A DNA stretch of 64,000 bases, taken from NCBI GenBank assembly GCA_030583885.1, contig CP129480.1:744001-808000 (forward strand), given 5' to 3'. Positions 57,765 through 64,000 of this stretch are shown here, piece after piece. Under the pieces are notes generated by a model. The model ran no database searches, was not told the origin of the DNA, and was given only the letters and a program-made list of their open reading frames with translations. Each line of letters begins with the position of its first letter. Within the stretch, counting starts at the first letter, position 1. This stretch comes from Anaerolineales bacterium. GTDB lineage: Bacteria > Chloroflexota > Anaerolineae > Anaerolineales > Villigracilaceae. Position numbers and translations under genes: made by a program.

Positions 57765-59054
57765 TTACATGGATTTGGCGCGCTCCGCCATTCTGCCCCG
57801 CAGGTCGGTTGTGTCCTTGTCGATCGTGAAGAGCGCACCGAGATAAAAGAAGAAGCACAAACCCCATGCCACCACGCAGATGAGCAGGATGGCGGTCTTC
57901 AGGTCGATCGCATCGGCAATGAGACCGGTCAGGATGGGGGCAAATGCCGCGCCCGCGTTCTCGATGAAGTATTGCGTGGCCTGCGCCGTCGAGCGGACTT
58001 CGGGGACGGTTACGTCGTATACGGTGGCGACCACGTTGGCGGAGGAAAGCGGCATGAAGATGGCCGTCAGGCACATGAAGATAAAGAATTGATTCCGCGC
58101 CTCGATGGGGCTGTTGAGCGCGAGAGTGATGAAAACCGCACCCATCAAGACGCCGATACTGGAGATGATGATGCGTCCCTTGCGTGTACGCTTGAACGCG
58201 GCATCCCCGAGCGCGCCGCCGACGAAATATCCGCTGGCGAGAATGAGGATGACGGGCGCCATCGTGAAGAGGATACTGCCTTCGTCGTAGCCGCGTTCGC
58301 GTGCGAGATAGGCGAAGAAGAAATACGTGATGACGTTCCACGGAAAGACGCCCGCAAATCCCTGCGCAAAGACGAACCACATGGTGCGCTTTTTGAAGAT
58401 CTGCTTCGCCTCCTCCCATGAGAATTTGAAGTTCTGCATCTCAGTCATTTGCATATCTTCGAATTCGGGTTCGGCCTTTCCGCGCGGGATGTCCTTGACA
58501 CCGAAATAGATGAACAGCGCAAGCACCAGTCCCAGCCCGCCGGTGATGAAGAATACCGAGCGCCAGCCGCCAATCATCGGCGCAATCATCAAGGCGAGGA
58601 TCATGCCGACCAGATAGCCGATGGGCTGTGCGAGCTGCAGGAGACCATACACCTTTCCACGAAGGCTGGGACCGAAATAATCCGCGACCAGCGTATACAA
58701 ACCGGGATAGGAGGAGTCGTCAATGCCCGTGGAGGCGCGGGTTACGAGAAAGACGCCGAAATTTCTCGCAAGCGCATTCAACCACGTCGTCGCGCCCCAG
58801 ATGAACGAAGCCAGTGAGAGCAATTTGGCACGCGCGTAGCGGTCGTATAAATATCCCCAGATCGGGTAGAGGATGGTGGCGACGATCAATGCGCCTGAAT
58901 TCACCAGCCCCCATTGTGTGTTGCTGATCTCAAACTCATCGGTGATCTGAACCTGCAACGAGCCGATCATCAACTTGTCGGTCTGGTGCAGGAGCATGAA
59001 GAAAAAGAACACAGCGACCACGAACCAGCGATAACGTGAATGTTCCTTAGACAT
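57765..59054 (-). CDS. MFS transporter
   Basis: The 429-residue protein has about twelve membrane helices, the loop 2-3 motif GYLYDRYARAKLLSLASFIW, and the repeated LGDAAFKRTRKGRIIISSIG after helix 8. Residues YRWFVVAVFFFFMLLHQTDK at the start resemble Spinster/UhpC-type members. An Asp/Glu-rich cytosolic loop (KAEPEFEDMQMTEMQ) lies in the middle. The substrate cannot be told from sequence. Confidence 0.87.
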   Translation of the reverse strand: MSKEHSRYRWFVVAVFFFFMLLHQTDKLMIGSLQVQITDEFEISNTQWGLVNSGALIVATILYPIWGYLYDRYARAKLLSLASFIWGATTWLNALARNFGVFLVTRASTGIDDSSYPGLYTLVADYFGPSLRGKVYGLLQLAQPIGYLVGMILALMIAPMIGGWRSVFFITGGLGLVLALFIYFGVKDIPRGKAEPEFEDMQMTEMQNFKFSWEEAKQIFKKRTMWFVFAQGFAGVFPWNVITYFFFAYLARERGYDEGSILFTMAPVILILASGYFVGGALGDAAFKRTRKGRIIISSIGVLMGAVFITLALNSPIEARNQFFIFMCLTAIFMPLSSANVVATVYDVTVPEVRSTAQATQYFIENAGAAFAPILTGLIADAIDLKTAILLICVVAWGLCFFFYLGALFTIDKDTTDLRGRMAERAKSM

Positions 59055-59079
59055 AGAAGCCTCGCGAAGATGGGATACC

Positions 59080-59118
59080 CAAGTATCAGGGGTCAGGGGT
59101 CAGGTGTCAAGTATCAGG
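59080..59118. repeat. Short imperfect tandem GTATCAGG(GGTCAG) repeat
   Basis: AAGTATCAGG, GGTCAGGGGTCAGGTGTC and AAGTATCAGG are arranged as a near-direct repeat, overlapping the 3' end of the exonuclease gene. Confidence 0.5.
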
Positions 59119-60336
59119 CGAGTCGTCCGAAATAATTTCCTGCGCAAGTTTTTTCAACTCATCCGCATTGGTCACTTTTGCCGAGTCGAAATATTGTTCC
59201 AGCAATTCCAGCGGACTCAAACTGCTCACCGCCCGTCCCTCGGGGATACGCACCCGCGCCTCGCTTTGCGGGCGTTTGACGAGATGAAGTTCAAACGTAT
59301 CCTCGGCATATTTCCTCAGCGCAGATTCATCAATGAGCGAATCCCATTCCCTTGGATATTCCACCACGAGCCGCACGATCGCCCCGGACAGTTCCTTCGG
59401 TTGGGGTAATGCTTCTTTAAGAGCCTCGGTCACGTTCTCGCTGGACATTAAAACTGTTCGGCGATCTATGAACTTTCTCACGCCTTTGAGTTGGATCCAC
59501 TCCACGCTGGTATCCTTCCCCGCTTCCACATCCGCAATGACGAAGAAGCGCTCTTCCTTCGCCTCGCCAAAATCCACGCGCTCGATGGAGCCGGGGTAAA
59601 CAACGGGCGGCTGACTGCCTTCGTTCACATCCTGCGGCTTGTGGATGTGCCCCATCGCGACGTAATTGAATTTCGGATTCTTCACCAAACTCCCTGAGAG
59701 AACCAAATCGTTGCCGAGCATGACCAGCCGTTCTCCGCCATACTTCGCGCCTTCGATGGAGGCATGTGCAGTGAGGATGACAGGCAGAGAGTCATCGGTT
59801 TGTGAGAGCATATCTTCCATGAGGTCCGATATTCGAGATTCGATATGCGAATAAATTTCATCGGGCTTTTCGGCGCTCATTTCGAGATGCGCCATCAAAC
59901 CCGAGCGCGCGATCCACGGCATGGCGATGACTTGGATCGGCAAATCCCACAGGTCTTCAGATTTCAGCAGAGTGGGCGCATCCAAAACTTTAACATACGG
60001 AACTTGCAGGGTCTTGAACTCCTGCAAGGCATGCGCGCGCCCAACGGCGGGAGAAATATCATGGTTGCCAACTAGCAGCAGGGTGGGGATTTCCGCCTGA
60101 GACAATCGCATGATGCGCTTGCCCCATTCGCGCTGGAACGTCGGCGCGGGGGAGCGGTCTTTGTAGGCATCGCCCGCAAAGATGACCATATCCACCTTGC
60201 GCCCGATGGCGGTATCCACGATGGTATCCAGCGATTTGAGAAAATCCAGCACACGCAGAGGCAGACCCGAAACAGGGTCATGTCGTCCGTAGTTTGCCAT
60301 GTCGATATGCGCGTCGGCGAAGTGTAATAGTCTCAT
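59107..60336 (-). CDS. Mre11/SbcD-like DNA repair exonuclease
   Basis: The 409-residue protein has calcineurin-like motifs in order: FADAHIDM, FAGDAYKDRSP, LLVGNHDISP, LTAHASIEG, YVAMGHIHKPQ. A C-terminal capping region follows (RTVLMSSENVTEALKEALPQ, ECYxxSK-like LEQYFDSAKV). It is likely the nuclease half of an SbcCD-type complex; no SbcC is in the window. Confidence 0.9.
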   Translation of the reverse strand: MRLLHFADAHIDMANYGRHDPVSGLPLRVLDFLKSLDTIVDTAIGRKVDMVIFAGDAYKDRSPAPTFQREWGKRIMRLSQAEIPTLLLVGNHDISPAVGRAHALQEFKTLQVPYVKVLDAPTLLKSEDLWDLPIQVIAMPWIARSGLMAHLEMSAEKPDEIYSHIESRISDLMEDMLSQTDDSLPVILTAHASIEGAKYGGERLVMLGNDLVLSGSLVKNPKFNYVAMGHIHKPQDVNEGSQPPVVYPGSIERVDFGEAKEERFFVIADVEAGKDTSVEWIQLKGVRKFIDRRTVLMSSENVTEALKEALPQPKELSGAIVRLVVEYPREWDSLIDESALRKYAEDTFELHLVKRPQSEARVRIPEGRAVSSLSPLELLEQYFDSAKVTNADELKKLAQEIISDDSPDT

Positions 60337-60354
60337 AGTTGGATAGTTGAGTAG

Positions 60355-60744
60355 TTAGGTGGTAGTGGCTTTGGGTGGTTTTGATTTACGGAGGTAAGCG
60401 ATCATGCCATTGATCAGTCTTTTTGTTTCTGTTGCCAGATTGTATGCTTCGGTGAGTTCGTTTTGATCGATATAGTTTCGGTCAAGTGCCAAGTATAGTT
60501 CCGATTGTACTTCGCTTGCAGAGCGTCTGGACATCTTAAGAAAGCGGATAAATTCGGGATTGGTTCCCGCATCAAATCCTTCAGCAATATTGTGCATAAC
60601 CGAACCAGCCGCATCTTGTATTTGACCTCGCAGGCGAAAATCCTTTGCAAAGTTCTGATGCTCCGTCAAATCATAGATCAAATTTGCAAGTTGGCGCGCT
60701 TTCTGCCAACTCTGCAAATCTTCAAACCGCTCAATTTTTGCCAT
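60355..60744 (-). CDS. Four-helix-bundle protein (23S rRNA intervening-sequence type)
   Basis: The 129-residue protein has RFEDLQSWQKARQLANLIYD, FRLRGQIQDAAGSVMHNIAE, SRRSASEVQSELYLALDRNY and ATETKRLINGMIAYL, the S23 four-helix family. These proteins occur alone in many genomes and inside 23S rRNA intervening sequences in some; the role is unknown. It overlaps no neighbour. Confidence 0.9.
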   Translation of the reverse strand: MAKIERFEDLQSWQKARQLANLIYDLTEHQNFAKDFRLRGQIQDAAGSVMHNIAEGFDAGTNPEFIRFLKMSRRSASEVQSELYLALDRNYIDQNELTEAYNLATETKRLINGMIAYLRKSKPPKATTT

Positions 60745-60816
60745 CTCAATGTCCTCCTTGAACTACATTCTGCCTTCAACTACAAAACCAATGAACTACA
60801 AAACTACCCAACTATC

Positions 60817-62166
60817 CTACGGCTGCACTCCCAATTCCTGCAACGCTTGCACGGCGGGGAACCAATTCGCGTGGACTTGTAATGCGGCGCGATAATCCGC
60901 GATGGCGGCGGGGGTGTTGCCGATCATGTAATATGCCCGTCCGCGCCAAAGCAGGGACTCTTCAAGGGTGGGAGTGGAGATGGTGTCGTTCAGGGTGGTG
61001 TTGGCAAGATTGATCACATCCTGATAACGGGCTGCATAATAGTAGGCGAAATAGGGTCCCGTTTGATACCACATCATGCGGAAGGGACGGTTGCCCTTGG
61101 TGGTATCCCATCCGGCATATTCACGGAATGCCTGATCATACGCAGCCGCGGCGTCTACATATTGATTCAAGGCGACATGGCTGGTGCCCTTGTTGAACCA
61201 CGCAAAGAACAGGTCATTTCCCTGAAGGGATTGGATTTCTTTTTCGGCCAGTTCGAGCGCATATTGTGCCGCCCAGCCCTCATCCTCCCAGGGACCAAGC
61301 AGGTTCAACACCTCCGCTTCGCGACCTGCGGGGTAAACGACCATGAAGAGATAATTGAAAGAACGCCAGCCGTCCCGATATTCATCATAATCGCTCAAAA
61401 GATCCTGGCCGGGCTCGAGATAGGCGTCCTGCACGATGAATCCGTTTTGTGCATCATCGTAACCGGTGGTGAACAGGTAGTGGCCAAGCCAGTCGATCTT
61501 GCCGGTGTAATCGCGTTCGTAATATCCCTTTTCCGCCACAACAGGGAAGCCCGCGGCGATCAGGCGCTTGATCAGATCCATATCACCGCCGTGACGATAC
61601 AACGCACGATATTCCGTATGCTCATTGGCGAAGTTGACCATTTCATACGGCATGACGTTCTTATCGGGCAGGCCGCGCTCGATGAAGTTCAATTTTGTGT
61701 CCGGCGAGCCCGGTTTGATCACCTTTGCAACATCATCGCGGTCTCCCTTCCAACCCCAGAAGTTAAGTGCCATGGTGAGGTTGGCGGGACCGCAATAGTT
61801 CCAGCGGTTGTGCTGGTCAACGTAGACGACGCCCGGCAGCATAACCGAATCAGGAATCGGCGTGGTGGTGATCGTCGGTATGAAGGCGGGATCTGCCTGC
61901 GGCGTGGATGTCGCTTTGGGAGTCATTGTCAAAAGCATTTCGGCACGGGCGGTCCCAACGGCGGTTTCAACGGTAAAGGGATTCTGTTCGCCGGGTTGAA
62001 AGACGGCTTCGCTCGGCGGCTTGAAGAAGTAAACAATGCGCGTGCGCAGGAGATCCACGCGTGTTGTGAGGCGGCTGTGCACCGGCGGCAGGTAGTAGAT
62101 GCCGACGGCAAACAAAAGCCCAAGCGGGATCAGCCAGCGTTTGTTTATCTTTCCGAGTTTGTTCAT
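60817..62166 (-). CDS. Membrane-anchored C39-type cysteine peptidase with TPR tail
   Basis: The 449-residue protein has an N-terminal anchor (RWLIPLGLLFAVGIYYL), a Thr/Pro linker, and a C39 domain with catalytic Cys in RWNYCGPANLTMAL, His in DWLGHYLFTTGYDD and Asp in GFIVQDAYLEPG. The C-terminal third has TPR-like helices (FFAWFNKGTSHVALNQYVDA, LLWRGRAYYMIGNTPAAIAD). It is an exported protease-like protein; targets unknown. The two I42 inhibitors in this window act on papain-like enzymes, so a link is possible but not shown. Confidence 0.85.
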   Translation of the reverse strand: MNKLGKINKRWLIPLGLLFAVGIYYLPPVHSRLTTRVDLLRTRIVYFFKPPSEAVFQPGEQNPFTVETAVGTARAEMLLTMTPKATSTPQADPAFIPTITTTPIPDSVMLPGVVYVDQHNRWNYCGPANLTMALNFWGWKGDRDDVAKVIKPGSPDTKLNFIERGLPDKNVMPYEMVNFANEHTEYRALYRHGGDMDLIKRLIAAGFPVVAEKGYYERDYTGKIDWLGHYLFTTGYDDAQNGFIVQDAYLEPGQDLLSDYDEYRDGWRSFNYLFMVVYPAGREAEVLNLLGPWEDEGWAAQYALELAEKEIQSLQGNDLFFAWFNKGTSHVALNQYVDAAAAYDQAFREYAGWDTTKGNRPFRMMWYQTGPYFAYYYAARYQDVINLANTTLNDTISTPTLEESLLWRGRAYYMIGNTPAAIADYRAALQVHANWFPAVQALQELGVQP

Positions 62167-62186
62167 GAAAAGGATTATAAAACAAA

Positions 62187-62219
62187 AGACCCTAAAGGTT
62201 TTTGGAACCTTTAGGGTCT
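62187..62219. terminator. Terminator after dnaK
   Basis: AGACCCTAAAGGTT and AACCTTTAGGGTCT form a perfect stem; it serves the minus-strand dnaK. Confidence 0.82.
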
Positions 62220-62233
62220 AATCTGGTTATTAT

Positions 62234-64000
62234 TTATTCCTTCACTTCGCCGTCAATTACGTCGCCGCTGGCAGAGCCGTGTGATGTGGACGGTCCGCCT
62301 TCGGGCTGCGTCTGCGGCTGATCCTGCGCGTACAACTGCTGGCTGAGCGCGTGGAACGCCTGCTGAACCGCTTCGGATGCCTGCTGGATGCGGGCAAGGT
62401 CGTCGCCCTGCGCGGCGGATTTGAGGTCGTTGATCTTGGTCTCGATCTCACCGCGTTCCACGGACGGAACCTTGTCGCCGAGGTCACGCAGGGCCTTCTC
62501 GGTCTGGTAGACGAGATTGTCCGCGGTGTTTTTCACGTCGATCATTTCACGGCGTTTCTTGTCTGCGGCTTCATTCTGGCGGGCCTCCTGCACCATGCGT
62601 TCGATGTCGTTCTTGTTCAGGTTGGTAGAGGCGGTGATGGTCACCTTTTGTTCCTTGCCGGTCGCCTTGTCTTTTGCGGCTACGTTCAAAATGCCGTTCG
62701 CGTCAATGTCGAAGGTAACCTCCACCTGCGGGATGCCGCGCGGCGCCGGTGGAATTCCATCGAGGCGGAAGCGTCCAAGGCTCATGTTGTCATTTGCCAT
62801 CGGGCGCTCGCCCTGCAGGACATGGATATCGACTGCGGTTTGATTATCCGCGGCGGTGGAATAGGTCTCGGTCTTGCGGACGGGGATGGTGGTATTCCGT
62901 TCGATCATCACCGTCATGACACTGCCCATCGTTTCCACGCCGAGCGAGAGCGGGGTGACGTCGAGCAGGAGGATGTCCTTCACATCGCCGCCAAGCACGC
63001 CGCCCTGAATTGCCGCGCCAATGGCAACGACTTCATCGGGATTCACGCCCTTGTTCGGTTCCTTGCCGTCTGTCAGTTTGCGGACAAGTTCCTGCACCAT
63101 CGGCATGCGCGATGAACCGCCGACTAAAACAACTTCATCAAGTTTGTCGGCTGTCATGCCCGCATCCTTCAATGCAGACTCAAACGGAGTGCGGCAGCGC
63201 TGGAGCAGGTCCTCGGTCATCTGTTCGAATTTTGAGCGGCTGAGTTTTAACTGCAGGTGCTTCGGTCCGCTGGCATCGGCGGTGATGTATGGCAGGTTGA
63301 TCTCGGTTTCCATCACGGTGGAAAGCTCGATCTTTGCCTTCTCTGCGGCTTCGCGCAACCGCTGCAGCGCCTGTTTGTCTGCCCGCAGGTCGATGCCCTG
63401 ATCCTTTTTGAATTCGTCCGCCGCCCAGTTGGTGATCTTCTGGTCCCAGTCGTCGCCGCCGAGGTGGGTATCGCCGTGTGTGGACTTCACTTCGATCACG
63501 CCCTCGCCCACTTCAAGGATGGACACGTCGAACGTGCCGCCACCGAGGTCGAAGACGAGGATGGTTTCATTCTTCTTTTTATCCAGTCCATATGCCAGGG
63601 CGGAGGCCGTCGGCTCGTTGATGATGCGCAGCACTTCCAGTCCGGCGATCTTGCCCGCATCCTTGGTCGCCTGACGCTGGCTGTCGTTGAAATAGGCCGG
63701 TACGGTGATGACCGCCTGCGTGACCGCTTCGCCCAAATACGCTTCTGCATCGGACTTCAGCTTCCCCAGTATCATTGCGCTGATCTCCTGCGGGGAATAT
63801 TCCTTTCCGGTCACGGGTACTTTGACGCGCACATCGCCCGCCGGTCCCTGCACGACCTGATAGGGAACCATGCCGCGTTCCACACTGGTCTCGTCAAAGT
63901 GGCGCCCGATAAATCTTTTGATGGAATAGATGGTGTTATCTGCATTCACAACAGCCTGGCGTTTTGCGGTCTGCCCCACCATGCGTTCACCGTTCTTGTT
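62234..64000 (-). CDS. dnaK: Chaperone DnaK (Hsp70), N-terminus cut by window end
   Basis: 588 codons are visible, with the first 40 or so residues beyond the window; the frame enters as [17 protein letters not shown]. Motifs: [57 protein letters not shown] (ATPase), [19 protein letters not shown] (linker/SBD), and a [20 protein letters not shown] acidic tail. It is the heat-shock chaperone working with GrpE/DnaJ, neither seen here. Confidence 0.97.
   Translation of the reverse strand, partial: NKNGERMVGQTAKRQAVVNADNTIYSIKRFIGRHFDETSVERGMVPYQVVQGPAGDVRVKVPVTGKEYSPQEISAMILGKLKSDAEAYLGEAVTQAVITVPAYFNDSQRQATKDAGKIAGLEVLRIINEPTASALAYGLDKKKNETILVFDLGGGTFDVSILEVGEGVIEVKSTHGDTHLGGDDWDQKITNWAADEFKKDQGIDLRADKQALQRLREAAEKAKIELSTVMETEINLPYITADASGPKHLQLKLSRSKFEQMTEDLLQRCRTPFESALKDAGMTADKLDEVVLVGGSSRMPMVQELVRKLTDGKEPNKGVNPDEVVAIGAAIQGGVLGGDVKDILLLDVTPLSLGVETMGSVMTVMIERNTTIPVRKTETYSTAADNQTAVDIHVLQGERPMANDNMSLGRFRLDGIPPAPRGIPQVEVTFDIDANGILNVAAKDKATGKEQKVTITASTNLNKNDIERMVQEARQNEAADKKRREMIDVKNTADNLVYQTEKALRDLGDKVPSVERGEIETKINDLKSAAQGDDLARIQQASEAVQQAFHALSQQLYAQDQPQTQPEGGPSTSHGSASGDVIDGEVKE

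Noticed and set aside
1..64000. CRISPR arrays, tRNA and rRNA genes, prophage or integron integrase
   Set aside because: I found no regularly spaced repeats, no tRNA-like TTCGA arm with acceptor pairing, no rRNA-like stretch and no tyrosine or serine recombinase motifs.

Overview
The window looks like a chromosomal segment of an uncultured Chloroflexota bacterium, most likely class Anaerolineae. This is inferred from gene style: secreted SH3 and C39 proteins with Thr-Pro-rich linkers, DUF4230 and DUF4332 proteins, EttA, the yebC-ruvC-ruvA order, and many short dispersed palindromes. No rRNA, tRNA or CRISPR array was recognised. Both window edges cut a gene: an SH3 lipoprotein-like gene on the left and dnaK on the right.

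Layout. 1-2.1 kb: end of an SH3 protein gene and copy A of an ISH3-like IS. 2.1-4.9 kb: accessory genes (HNH remnant, AbrB/PIN toxin-antitoxin pair, DUF559 remnant, DUF3883, NYN). 5.2-14.4 kb: ettA followed by four decayed copies of its own 3' end. These punctuate short gene blocks: DUF4258/DUF2283, a sulfur-relay/SQR operon, cupin plus TetR, and a divergent TetR/membrane pair. 14.4-29.6 kb: TetR operon, diheme cytochrome, a duplicated BNR-repeat plus I42-inhibitor module, GAF histidine kinase, SH3, DUF4230, phosphonate-type binding protein, SanA-like, RelBE, HD and VOC genes. 29.7-33.5 kb: gyrA-type gene with a histone-H1-like tail, and a Ca/Na antiporter. 33.6-42.4 kb: IS copy B, two IS3 elements, and a co-oriented array in which DUF559 endonuclease-like genes or fragments alternate with toxin-antitoxin modules. 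42.4-64 kb: mostly housekeeping (AMP nucleosidase, VIT1-like transporter, ABC-F, proC, ruvA, ruvC, yebC, degV, MFS, Mre11/SbcD-like, C39 protease, dnaK), with an IS5 element between ruvC and yebC.

The strongest structural result is that the 31.4 kb between the two ISH3-like copies is inverted relative to the state in which both ISs inserted. The 5-bp target duplications match only after the inversion is undone (ATAAT/ATAAT and AAAAT/AAAAT). Undoing it also rejoins, in frame, two halves of an HNH nuclease gene lying 32.6 kb apart. It places the AbrB/PIN and DUF559 pieces at 2-3 kb in line and in the same direction as the DUF559/toxin-antitoxin array at 36-42 kb. So one co-oriented cassette array was split by IS-mediated inversion, or the assembly chose the alternative isomer.

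Two repeat architectures deserve follow-up as possibly undescribed systems: the DUF559/toxin-antitoxin array with its shared palindromic leaders, and the accretion of small gene blocks behind successive ettA 3'-end copies.
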